A DNA stretch of 9,241 bases, from positions 1 to 9,241 of the forward strand of contig JAJUGC010000061.1 of the NCBI GenBank assembly GCA_029268325.1, in the 5' to 3' direction. This document shows, piece after piece, positions 1 to 6,701 of this stretch (the stretch's first letter is position 1; each line of letters opens with the position of its first letter). The DNA is from Gammaproteobacteria bacterium (GTDB taxonomy: Bacteria > Pseudomonadota > Gammaproteobacteria > Pseudomonadales > Oleiphilaceae). The notes beneath the pieces are model-generated. The model was not told the origin of the DNA and made no database searches. It worked only from the letters and a program-made list of their open reading frames with translations. The position numbers and the translations under genes were made by a program.

Positions 1-324
1 GGGCAGAAGGCGCTCTACCTGGACTTGTCGCCGGCCTTCCTGGTGACCCTCAATCACCTGGAAAGGCAGCGTTACATGCAGGTTTTTGTAACGGCCCTGG
101 CCCGTGATCCCAAAGCCCTGCGGGTGATGGAGCAGCACCTGCCGTTGATCCGCCATGAGCTGAACTTGCTGTTCGGGGGGCAGGATTTTGAAGTTCTCCT
201 GACAGACGAAGGGAAGCAGGCCTTGAGACAGGAGTCCAAAGACCTCATCAATGAACTTCTGAGGCGGGAGTCACCTGGCGCGACTATCGAGCAGGTGCTA
301 TTCACTAACTTCGTCATGCAGTAG
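1..324 (+). CDS. fliL: Flagellar basal body-associated protein FliL, C-terminal part (5' end outside window)
   Basis: The frame is open from base 1 to a TAG stop and gives the last 107 residues of a FliL-type protein. FliL is a single-pass inner-membrane protein whose periplasmic domain surrounds the stator units and supports motor torque. The visible part is all periplasmic domain: a short beta-strand (YLDLSPAFLVTLN), the helical R-D-P-K-A-L-R-V-M-E-Q-H-L-P-L-I-R-H-E stretch, and a FliL-like ending in which a helix with LINELL is followed by IEQVLFTNFVMQ. The N-terminal membrane anchor lies upstream and cannot be seen. The stop is 7 bases before fliM, which fits one transcript and the standard fliL-fliM order. 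The identification rests on this ending plus position; I consider it secure. Confidence 0.93.
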   Translation, partial: GQKALYLDLSPAFLVTLNHLERQRYMQVFVTALARDPKALRVMEQHLPLIRHELNLLFGGQDFEVLLTDEGKQALRQESKDLINELLRRESPGATIEQVLFTNFVMQ

Positions 325-331
325 ATGCCAT

Positions 332-1351
332 ATGCAGGATCTATTATCACAAGATGAAATCGACGCCCTCTTGCATGGGGTGGACGATGGAGAGATCGAA
401 ACCGAAGACGATACCGACTATACCGGTGTCCGGGTCTATGATCTAACCAGCCAGGATCGGATCGTCCGTGGTCGGATGCCGACCTTGGAAATGATCAATG
501 AACGTTTTGCCCGCTACACCCGGATTAGTCTGTTTAACCTGTTGCGCCGCACTGCAGACGTGGCCTCGGGCGGTATCCAGATCCTCAAGTTTGGCGAATA
601 CATTCATACCCTGTACGTTCCGACTAGTCTGAACCTGGTGAAGATTCGCCCCTTACGGGGGACGAGTCTGTTCATCCTGGATGCCAAGTTGGTGTTCAAA
701 CTGGTGGACAACTTTTTCGGCGGTGACGGCCGGCACGCCAAGATTGAGGGGCGGGAATTTACCCCGACCGAGATCCGGATCGTGCAAATGGTGTTGGAGC
801 AGGTCTTCCAGGACATGAAAGAGGCCTGGAATGCGGTGATGAAGGTGGACTTCGAGTACATCAACTCGGAGGTCAACCCTGCCATGGCTAACATCGTCAG
901 CCCCAGCGAGGTGGTGGTAGTCAGTACCTTCCACATAGAGCTGGACGGGGGTGGCGGCGATATGCACGTGGCCATTCCCTATTCCATGATCGAGCCGATC
1001 CGGGAAGTGCTTGATGCCGGTGTGCAAAGTGATGTGGACGATGTGGACGAACGCTGGATCAATGCCCTGCAGCAGGACATCATGGAAGCCAAGGTGCCCA
1101 TCAATGCCACCGTGGTCGAGCGCAAGATTTCCCTGCGTGAGGTTGCCAAATTCAAGCCCGGGGATGTGATTCCGGTGGAAATGCCGGAGTGTGTAACCCT
1201 AAAGGCCAATGGGGTTCCGGTTTTTCGAGCCAAGCTGGGCTCTAGCAATGAAAATCTGGCACTGAAAATTATCGAACGAGTCAAACGTCCCAGTGGGTCA
1301 CTGGGTAAGGAGTCGGAATGGCTGAAAACGAACGACCACAAGACGATCTGA
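332..1351 (+). CDS. fliM: Flagellar motor switch protein FliM
   Basis: FliM links the MS ring to FliN in the cytoplasmic C-ring and receives phosphorylated CheY to reverse rotation. The 339-residue product has all expected parts. At residues 5-14 is the CheY-P docking motif LSQDEIDALL. An acidic linker (about 18-30) leads to a CheC-like middle domain (about 40-230) with FGGDG at 129-133 (the GGxG motif) and SPSEVVVV at 190-197. The C-terminal SpoA-type domain (about 250-320) packs with FliN. Length is slightly above the roughly 330 residues usual in the family. There is no clear Shine-Dalgarno before the ATG, so translation is probably coupled to fliL, whose stop is 7 bases upstream. The last 11 codons overlap the start of fliN in another frame. 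Confidence 0.97.
   Translation: MQDLLSQDEIDALLHGVDDGEIETEDDTDYTGVRVYDLTSQDRIVRGRMPTLEMINERFARYTRISLFNLLRRTADVASGGIQILKFGEYIHTLYVPTSLNLVKIRPLRGTSLFILDAKLVFKLVDNFFGGDGRHAKIEGREFTPTEIRIVQMVLEQVFQDMKEAWNAVMKVDFEYINSEVNPAMANIVSPSEVVVVSTFHIELDGGGGDMHVAIPYSMIEPIREVLDAGVQSDVDDVDERWINALQQDIMEAKVPINATVVERKISLREVAKFKPGDVIPVEMPECVTLKANGVPVFRAKLGSSNENLALKIIERVKRPSGSLGKESEWLKTNDHKTI
1307..1312 (+). promoter_or_regulatory. Ribosome-binding site of fliN, inside fliM
   Basis: AAGGAG lies 5 bases before the ATG at 1318. It decides the fliN start even though that start lies within the fliM reading frame and produces a 34-base overlap. Confidence 0.75.
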
Positions 1352-1848
1352 CACCGGAAAACACCAACAACAGCGAGGATTCGCTGGCGGATGAGTGGGC
1401 TGCGGCCTTGCAGGAGCAAACCGGCGCAAGCACCAACCTGGACGATGAATGGGCGGCCGCTCTGGCGGAAGCAGAGGCTGCCGAACAGAAAACCAGTTCA
1501 TCTGCGAGTGGCGGTATGCAGCAGAACAATGTGAAAACGGCTCCCCTGGAAAGTTTCGATGGGGAGGAAGAGCAAGACTCCCGGACACCGCCGGATTTGG
1601 ATGTGATCCTGGATATTCCGGTGACCATTTCCATGGAGGTTGGCAATACCCAGATTGCGATCCGTAACCTGCTGCAATTGAACCAGGGATCGGTCATTGA
1701 GTTGGATCGCCTGGCGGGGGAGCCCCTGGATGTCCTGGTGAATGGTACCTTGATTGCCCACGGAGAGGTGGTCATGGTGAACGAGAAGTTCGGCATCCGC
1801 CTGACCGACGTGGTCAGCCCTTCCGAGCGAATCAAGAAGCTGCGCTGA
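1318..1848 (+). CDS. fliN: Flagellar motor switch protein FliN
   Basis: FliN forms the lower part of the C-ring, where it takes part in switching and docks the export ATPase complex through FliH. The SpoA domain is at about residues 92-170, with family patterns LDVILDIPVTISMEVG, IRNLLQLNQGSVIELDRLAGEPLDVLVNG and FGIRLTDVVSP (three separate segments). The N-terminal 80 residues are acidic, Ala/Ser/Gln-rich and probably disordered. At 176 residues the protein is longer than the 137-residue E. coli FliN; the difference lies in this N-terminus. There the motif DEWAAAL occurs twice, at 25-31 and 43-49, where I would expect one copy. The start is supported by AAGGAG. The stop overlaps the fliO start as TGATG. 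Confidence 0.96.
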   Translation: MAENERPQDDLTPENTNNSEDSLADEWAAALQEQTGASTNLDDEWAAALAEAEAAEQKTSSSASGGMQQNNVKTAPLESFDGEEEQDSRTPPDLDVILDIPVTISMEVGNTQIAIRNLLQLNQGSVIELDRLAGEPLDVLVNGTLIAHGEVVMVNEKFGIRLTDVVSPSERIKKLR

Positions 1849-2447
1849 TGAACCGGAAGACTATCCAGAGAACTTGGTTGGCCTTGGGCCTGGGAGCGGC
1901 CCTGGCGTTGGGCAACAGTGCCTGGAGCCAGGAAGAAGGGACTGCCGCCTCGCAGCCGCAGGCAGGGGAAGTTGTGGCTCCCCAGGAACCGAACGGGGCC
2001 AGTCCGGAGGGCGCAGAGGCTGCTCCGGATGTTCAGCCAGAGATACCGGCAGCATATGCTGAGGCGACCGCGCCGGCTTCGGAACCGGCGCTTAAACGTG
2101 GCCAGCCGCCACATCCGGCCAGTGGCAAGACCCTGTTTAACGTGATGGCCGCGCTGGTTGCGGTGATCGTGATGATCTTTGCCACCGGTTGGCTGCTCAA
2201 GCGGTTCTCCGGGTTCAGCACCTTGAACAACCGGCACTTGAAGATCCACGCCTCCCTGTCGGTTGGAGCCCGTGAGCGGATTGTCTTGATTGAAGTCGGC
2301 GGTGAGCAGATTCTGGTCGGCGTCACCCCGCAACAGATCAACCATCTGCATACCCTGAAAGAGCCTGTGGTTAGCCCCGCCGCTCCGGCCCAGGGCGAGT
2401 TTGCACAACGCCTGCAGGCGATTCTCCGTAAGGGCAAGACGGAATGA
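1848..2447 (+). CDS. fliO: Flagellar biosynthesis protein FliO
   Basis: FliO is a small membrane protein that stabilises FliP and promotes assembly of the export gate; it is not part of the finished gate. The 199-residue product has a signal-peptide-like N-terminus (residues 1-27, hydrophobic core 10-22, ending near A-W-S-Q), then a long Ala/Pro/Glu-rich extracytoplasmic linker (about 28-92). One membrane helix follows (about 96-118, ending WLLKRF), then a compact cytoplasmic domain (about 130-172) with VGARERIVLIEVGGEQILVG, the most conserved part of the family. The long N-terminal linker resembles the longer FliO form rather than the short enteric one. The ATG overlaps the fliN stop by one base and the fliO stop overlaps fliP by ATGA, so translation is coupled on both sides. 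Confidence 0.93.
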   Translation: MNRKTIQRTWLALGLGAALALGNSAWSQEEGTAASQPQAGEVVAPQEPNGASPEGAEAAPDVQPEIPAAYAEATAPASEPALKRGQPPHPASGKTLFNVMAALVAVIVMIFATGWLLKRFSGFSTLNNRHLKIHASLSVGARERIVLIEVGGEQILVGVTPQQINHLHTLKEPVVSPAAPAQGEFAQRLQAILRKGKTE

Positions 2448-3199
2448 AGTTGAGTCGATTGATCCCCTTGGGGATGGTGCTGCTGGCTGCTTTGGGGGGG
2501 AGCCAGGGGGCCTGGGCCCAGGCCGGTATTCCTGCTTTTAGCATGGAAACACTTCCGGATGGTACCGAAGAGTACTCGGTAACCATCCAGGTTCTGGCGC
2601 TGATGACGGCGCTGACCTTTATTCCGGCTTTCTTGATGATGGCGACGTCCTTTACCCGCATCATCATTGTGTTTGCCATCCTGCGCCAGGCCATAGGGCT
2701 GCAGCAAACGCCGTCCAACCAGATCCTGATAGGTATTGCCCTGTTCCTGACCTTTTTCGTCATGGCCCCGGTGTTCGACCGGATTAACGAAACCGCTTTG
2801 CAACCTTACCTCAACGAAGAAGTCGGCTCCCTGGAAGCCTTGCAGCGGGCCTCGCTGCCCATGCGGGATTTCATGCTGGCCCAAACCAGGGAGGATGACC
2901 TGGCCCTGTTTATCCGCCTGGCGGGCGATACCCGGTATGAATCCCCCGAGCAGGTTCCCTTTACGGTCCTGATGCCGGCCTTCGTTACCAGTGAACTCAA
3001 GACTGCCTTTCAAATCGGCTTCTTGCTGTTTATTCCATTTCTCATCATCGACTTGGTGGTTGCCAGTGTCCTGATGGCCATGGGGATGATGATGCTGTCG
3101 CCACTGATTATTTCCCTGCCGTTCAAGATCATGCTGTTTGTTCTGGTGGATGGCTGGGCGCTGATTATTGGAACCTTGGCCGCCAGTTTCGGCGTGTAG
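2444..3199 (+). CDS. fliP: Flagellar type III export gate protein FliP
   Basis: FliP forms the pentameric core of the FliP-FliQ-FliR export gate through which rod, hook and filament subunits leave the cytoplasm. The 251-residue product begins with a cleavable signal peptide, usual for FliP (hydrophobic 6-22, predicted cut after A-W-A at 25). Membrane helices follow at about 47-67, 93-110, 188-211 and 217-243. Family signatures are visible: TSFTRIIIVFAILRQA at 68-83, FLTFFVMAPVFD at 101-112, and FQIGFLLFIPFLIIDLVVAS at 189-208. The long extracytoplasmic loop (about 113-175) is intact. The ATG overlaps the fliO stop by four bases (ATGA). A gap of 54 bases follows before fliQ, the longest gap between the flagellar genes here. 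Confidence 0.97.
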   Translation: MKLSRLIPLGMVLLAALGGSQGAWAQAGIPAFSMETLPDGTEEYSVTIQVLALMTALTFIPAFLMMATSFTRIIIVFAILRQAIGLQQTPSNQILIGIALFLTFFVMAPVFDRINETALQPYLNEEVGSLEALQRASLPMRDFMLAQTREDDLALFIRLAGDTRYESPEQVPFTVLMPAFVTSELKTAFQIGFLLFIPFLIIDLVVASVLMAMGMMMLSPLIISLPFKIMLFVLVDGWALIIGTLAASFGV

Positions 3200-3253
3200 T
3201 GCCTATGAGTCCGGTCATCGCCCATGAAAAAACACAAAAGGGGGAGGTAGCCC

Positions 3254-3523
3254 ATGACGCCTGAAGTGACCCTCGATATTTTCCGGGAGGCGCTGTTCCT
3301 CATCGTGTTGATCGTTTGCGTGATCATCCTGCCCAGCTTGATCGTGGGGCTGATCGTGAGCGTGTTCCAGGCCGCCACCCAGATCAACGAACAGACTTTA
3401 AGTTTCCTGCCGCGGTTGATTGTAACCCTGTTGATGGTGATCTTTGCCGGGCCCTGGATGCTGCAGCAACTGATGGAATATACCAACCGGCTGATCATGG
3501 AGATTCCGGCGCTGATTGGATAG
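3254..3523 (+). CDS. fliQ: Flagellar type III export gate protein FliQ
   Basis: FliQ packs around the FliP-FliR core, with four copies in known gates. The 89-residue product has the usual family length and two membrane hairpin helices, about 13-37 and 52-75. The conserved turn VSVFQAATQINEQTLSFLP is at 35-53. Translation starts at ATG 3254, preceded by a strong purine-rich site (GGGGAGG at 3241-3247). The independent strong site suits a gene that follows a 54-base gap rather than overlapping its neighbour. No promoter is evident in that gap, so it is presumably still part of the same transcript. Confidence 0.97.
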   Translation: MTPEVTLDIFREALFLIVLIVCVIILPSLIVGLIVSVFQAATQINEQTLSFLPRLIVTLLMVIFAGPWMLQQLMEYTNRLIMEIPALIG

Positions 3524-3547
3524 CGCCGGATACTGTAGGGGGTCTTC

Positions 3548-4327
3548 ATGCCGGAGTGGAGCAGTCTTGAAATCAGCAGCTGGGTTGGGCGTCACCTCTG
3601 GCCGCTGTTTCGTATTGCCAGTTTCCTGATGATCGTTCCTCTCTTTGGTAACCAGGTGGTGCCGATGCGGGTAAGGCTGGGCCTGGCCCTGTTGCTGACC
3701 ATGGTCGTGGTGCCCAACCTGGGGCCTATGCCTTTGGTTGATGCGCTGTCCTGGCAATCCGTGGAGATTATCCTGTACCAGGTCATGGTCGGCGTCGGGA
3801 TGGGGTTTATGGTGATGGTCCTGTTCCAGTTGTTTGTGGTGGCCGGGCAGATTATCGCCATGCAGATGGGCCTAGGGTTTGCCTCCATGATGGATCCGGG
3901 CAACGGCGTGTCGGTCACCGTGCTCTCCCAGTTCTACCTGATGCTGGTGAGCCTGGTGTTCCTGGGGATGAATGGCCATTTGGTGATGATTGAGGTGCTG
4001 GTGGAGAGCTTCCGCACCATTCCCATTGGGCAGCAGGGCTTTGCGAGCGAGGGGCTGGTCCAGTTGTTTTCCATGTTGAGCTGGATGTTTGTTGGCGCCT
4101 TGATGATTGCACTGCCGGTGGTGACCGCCTTGCTGATCGTGAATATTGCTTTCGGTGTGATGACCCGGGCGGCGCCCCAAATGAACATTTTCAGCCTTGG
4201 TTTTCCCGTCACCCTGATCTTCGGCCTGTTTGTGGTCTGGGTCAGCATGAGCGGCTTTTTGCCCCAGTTTCAACTGTTGACGGAAGAGATGTTTGCGATG
4301 CTCAAGTTCGTCATCGGCTCTTACTAA
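3548..4327 (+). CDS. fliR: Flagellar type III export gate protein FliR
   Basis: FliR is the single-copy subunit that completes the FliP5-FliQ4-FliR1 gate and contacts FlhB. The 259-residue product is highly hydrophobic with several membrane spans. It shows the family motifs FRIASFLMIVPLFG at 21-34, GQIIAMQMGLGFASMMDP at 100-117, and NIAFGVMTRAAPQMNIFSLG at 199-218, where the charged R207 sits between hydrophobic segments. Length matches the family (about 260). A G-rich site (GTAGGGGG) precedes ATG 3548. It follows fliQ by 24 bases and precedes flhB by 25 bases. Confidence 0.97.
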   Translation: MPEWSSLEISSWVGRHLWPLFRIASFLMIVPLFGNQVVPMRVRLGLALLLTMVVVPNLGPMPLVDALSWQSVEIILYQVMVGVGMGFMVMVLFQLFVVAGQIIAMQMGLGFASMMDPGNGVSVTVLSQFYLMLVSLVFLGMNGHLVMIEVLVESFRTIPIGQQGFASEGLVQLFSMLSWMFVGALMIALPVVTALLIVNIAFGVMTRAAPQMNIFSLGFPVTLIFGLFVVWVSMSGFLPQFQLLTEEMFAMLKFVIGSY

Positions 4328-4352
4328 GGGCATGGCCTGGTAGAAATAGATC

Positions 4353-5492
4353 GTGGCAGAAGAGAACGACAGCAGTCAGGACAAAACCGAAGAGGCCACC
4401 CCCCGAAAACTTGAAAAGGCTCGGGAGGAGGGCCAGGCTCCGCGTTCCAAGGAGCTCAGCACCATGGCTGTGCTCATGGCGGGGGCGGCGGGCTTGCTGA
4501 TGTTCGGCAATATGATTGCCAGGGCCCTGGAAGATGCCATGAAGCATAGCTTCCAGATCCCCCGCGAAGCCATCTTCGATACCAAGCAGATGGTGATCTA
4601 TCTGGCTCAGGCAACGGCAGAGGCGGCCTGGGCGCTCGGGCCCTTTATGGCGCTCTTGCTGCTTGCAGCCATTGTCGGACCCATTGGCTTGGGGGGCTGG
4701 CTCTTTTCCGGCAAGGCGGCGATGCCCAAGTTCAGCCGCCTGGATCCCCTGAAAGGCCTCAAGCGCATGTTTTCCCTGAAGTCGCTGGTGGAGCTGGGCA
4801 AGGCCATCCTTAAAGTCTTGCTGGTGGGCACGGTAGCGATCCTGGTCCTGAAGGCCTGGACGCCCGACCTGCTACAAATTGGCATGGAGCCGATCAAGCA
4901 GGCCATGCAGCACGCTACCATGACCGTGGCCTGGGCGTTTTTGATCATGTCGGCGGCAACCATTGTGATTGCGGCAATTGATGTACCCTTCCAGCTCTTC
5001 GATTACAAGAAGAACATGCGGATGACCAAGCAGGAGGTCAAGGACGAATACAAGGATACGGAAGGGAAGCCCGAAGTGAAGGGGCGCTTGCGCCAGCTGC
5101 AGCGGGAGATGGCCTATCGCCGCATGATGCAGGACGTGCCGACGGCCGATGTGGTGATCACCAACCCGACCCACTATGCCGTGGCCCTCAAGTACGATGG
5201 CAAATCCATGGGTGCGCCCATTGTCGTGGCCAAGGGGGCCGATCATATTTCCTTCAAGATCCGGGAAGTGGCAGCCGCCAACAATGTGGAGATCCTGAGT
5301 TCACCGCCGCTGGCCCGGGCGGTCTACCACAGCACGGAAATCGGCGACGAAATTCCCGCCGGCCTTTACATGGCGGTGGCACAAGTGCTGGCCTATGTCT
5401 TCCAGTTGCGCCAGTTCCGTAAAGGGCAGGGGCCGCGTCCGGACAAACTGCGGGATGTGCCCATTCCCGAGGATCTGCGTCGGGATAGCTAA
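4353..5492 (+). CDS. flhB: Flagellar export switch protein FlhB
   Basis: FlhB regulates opening of the export gate and switches substrate specificity from rod/hook to filament proteins. The 379-residue product begins with the hallmark DKTEEATPRKLEKAREEGQ (10-28). It has four membrane helices (about 33-54, 92-115, 150-168, 189-210) and the loop motif FSRLDPLKGLKRMF (127-140). A charged linker (about 217-245) leads to the soluble autoprotease domain. The self-cleavage site N-P-T-H is at 271-274, with the cut expected between N271 and P272, so switching should work normally. The start is GTG. An in-frame TAG six bases upstream (4347-4349) excludes an earlier start, and later ATGs would remove the conserved N-terminus. 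The Shine-Dalgarno is weak. It is the last flagellar gene in the window; flhA does not follow. Confidence 0.97.
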   Translation: MAEENDSSQDKTEEATPRKLEKAREEGQAPRSKELSTMAVLMAGAAGLLMFGNMIARALEDAMKHSFQIPREAIFDTKQMVIYLAQATAEAAWALGPFMALLLLAAIVGPIGLGGWLFSGKAAMPKFSRLDPLKGLKRMFSLKSLVELGKAILKVLLVGTVAILVLKAWTPDLLQIGMEPIKQAMQHATMTVAWAFLIMSAATIVIAAIDVPFQLFDYKKNMRMTKQEVKDEYKDTEGKPEVKGRLRQLQREMAYRRMMQDVPTADVVITNPTHYAVALKYDGKSMGAPIVVAKGADHISFKIREVAAANNVEILSSPPLARAVYHSTEIGDEIPAGLYMAVAQVLAYVFQLRQFRKGQGPRPDKLRDVPIPEDLRRDS

Positions 5493-5803
5493 AGAAATGG
5501 TAAGTTTAAATTTCCGGCCACAGCTGCAAGAATAAGGGACGTAGATCACCGGACCTGGATGCGGCAAGTTTATCGGCCCGTATTCAGTGGTGGCTCTGCC
5601 AGACTTTCTCAGATTTCCCTGTAGTTGTGTGTCATTCTGGTCCTGTCTTGCCGTCATTGGATCCGAACTTTTTTTGACATGCACCTCTCAATGCCAGGAA
5701 CGGCGTGCTCCTCTGGCAGTCCTTCCCTCCGGGTATCACTCACTGCGTTCACTTAGAAGTCTTAAAGTAGCGTATCAAGTCATTCTTTCGGAATAAGAAC
5801 CAA
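5493..5803. other. 311-base stretch between flhB and the lipoprotein gene, no convincing gene
   Basis: The stretch holds only short open frames with no family resemblance, including a 69-codon Cys-rich frame at 5587-5796 with no good ribosome-binding site. No strong intrinsic terminator follows flhB. A perfect TTGACA (5674-5679) is present but has no acceptable -10 hexamer at 16-18 bases. The promoter of the downstream lipoprotein gene is presumably here but I cannot place it. It marks the point where the canonical flagellar gene order stops. Confidence 0.6.
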
Positions 5804-6544
5804 ATGATGAGCACGTTTAAGAAACTAACCGCCAGTGTGTTTGTGTTGTCCCTGACGGCTTGCGCGAGCCAAGCGCCCCAGTCAAACGTTGGTTTGGCTT
5901 CCCTTTCTTCCATGTCCCCTGCATCCTATGACACCACTGTGGCAGACGACCGGGTCGTTCGTCTGGAATTGGAGCCGAAAGCCAAGGAAGAGCCTGGTCT
6001 GCTGGGGCGAGTTGTGAAAACCGTTGCCGGTGTGGCGGCGCCTGCCATCGGAATGTACCGCGTGGCTACCGGCATGGTGGCGGATACCGTGGTTCTGGCC
6101 GTCATTGAGACTGCGGCTGCCAAACTGGCCGTGGAAGAGAGTGTTTCCAGTGCGTTGGATCAGGCGGACTTGCAACAGTTGAACCAGCTGGTGCTGATCA
6201 AGGATCAAGCCGCTGACGCCGTTGCGGCTGAGGTGGATGATGCCGTTCGGCAGATCCATGGCGTGGATGCCCTGCAGCTGATCAGCCAGGTCGATGCCCA
6301 ATACAGTGGCGCGCAAAATATCCAGAATACCATCTGTACCAACGCCAATCCCCAGCACCTGGCCCGTTTGCAATCCGTGGGATCAGACGCCGGCCAAGGT
6401 TGGATTGATCTTGGCTACGACGTTCAGGTTGGCGGCAGTGCCCCCCAGCCCTTGATCATCCAAGCAAGCGACTTTGGTTCCCTGTGCAGCCAAACCGCTG
6501 ACCAAAATGCTCCGAAGCTTCGCAATAAGCAGGAAATCTCCTGA
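5804..6544 (+). CDS. Uncharacterised lipoprotein, probably outer-membrane-anchored
   Basis: I do not recognise a family for this 246-residue protein. It begins with a clear lipoprotein signal: basic Lys6-Lys7, a hydrophobic core at 8-17, and the lipobox L-T-A-C with the lipidated cysteine at residue 20. Residue +2 is Ala, which by the usual sorting rule favours the outer membrane. A low-complexity Ser/Ala/Pro segment (21-48) precedes a hydrophobic Gly/Ala/Val-rich region (about 66-110, GLLGRVVKTVAG to VIETAAAKLAV) that may associate with membrane or form helices. A more polar alpha-helical part (about 111-165) follows. The C-terminal part holds two cysteines (C178, C228) that could form a periplasmic disulfide. 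ATG 5804 and ATG 5807 are both possible starts; the ribosome-binding site (GGAATAAGAA) is weak. It is monocistronic as far as can be seen and convergent with the next gene. A flagellar role is suggested only by position. Confidence 0.82.
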   Translation: MMSTFKKLTASVFVLSLTACASQAPQSNVGLASLSSMSPASYDTTVADDRVVRLELEPKAKEEPGLLGRVVKTVAGVAAPAIGMYRVATGMVADTVVLAVIETAAAKLAVEESVSSALDQADLQQLNQLVLIKDQAADAVAAEVDDAVRQIHGVDALQLISQVDAQYSGAQNIQNTICTNANPQHLARLQSVGSDAGQGWIDLGYDVQVGGSAPQPLIIQASDFGSLCSQTADQNAPKLRNKQEIS

Positions 6545-6571
6545 TCCGCACCTAAGATCCGAGGCGTGCAG

Positions 6572-6591
6572 CATACGGTTGCTTCCGTATG
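6572..6591. repeat. Short perfect inverted repeat (7-bp arms)
   Basis: CATACGG and CCGTATG enclose a six-base loop (TTGCTT), 28 bases after the lipoprotein stop. There is no T-run on either side, so it is at best a weak or factor-assisted terminator or an RNA 3'-end stabiliser for the + strand gene. Confidence 0.45.
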
Positions 6592-6634
6592 GTGGTCTGC
6601 AAGCGCCCGGGCCGACGAAGAACGGCACCTCTGA

Positions 6635-6680
6635 AAGACAGGGCAAGGGAAGCCGGTTGCCTTAGTCTTTCCCTGGTCTT
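6635..6680. terminator. Possible bidirectional terminator between convergent genes
   Basis: AAGACAGGG (6635-6643) pairs with CCCTGGTCTT (6671-6680) with a single bulged G. Inside lies an alternative stem, GGCAA (6642-6646) with TTGCC (6657-6661). It sits between the ends of the + strand lipoprotein gene and the - strand DUF192 gene, the usual place for a shared terminator. The flanking T-runs are short (CTTTC on the - strand), so termination strength is doubtful. Confidence 0.35.
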
Positions 6681-6701
6681 CTCCTGGCAGACACCTTCCT
6701 G

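Noticed and set aside
1281..2408. 375-codon - strand open frame across fliM-fliN-fliO
   Set aside because: Antisense shadow of three well-supported flagellar genes; Ser/Arg/Leu-rich low-complexity product with no recognisable domain.
2033..3013. 326-codon - strand open frame across fliO-fliP
   Set aside because: Shadow frame of fliO and fliP; Gln/His/Arg-rich product without domain features.
5570..5577. GCCGATAA on the - strand, identical to the flagellar sigma28 (FliA) -10 box
   Set aside because: No TAAA-like -35 box stands at the required 11-base spacing, and the direction would run antisense into flhB. Chance match.
5674..5679. Perfect TTGACA -35 hexamer upstream of the lipoprotein gene
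   Set aside because: No acceptable -10 hexamer at 16-18 bases (GC-containing GGAACG region), so I do not call it a promoter.
5301..5684. 127-codon - strand frame over the flhB 3' end
   Set aside because: More than half lies antisense to the conserved FlhB C-terminal domain; no ribosome-binding site or family match.
5596..5719. Distant inverted repeat CTGCCAGA (5596-5603) and TCTGGCAG (5712-5719)
   Set aside because: Arms are 108 bases apart with no transposase, target duplication or structured interior; 8 bp is expected by chance.
5587..5796. 69-codon Cys-rich + strand frame between flhB and the lipoprotein gene
   Set aside because: No good ribosome-binding site, no family resemblance and no neighbour coupling; the composition looks non-coding.
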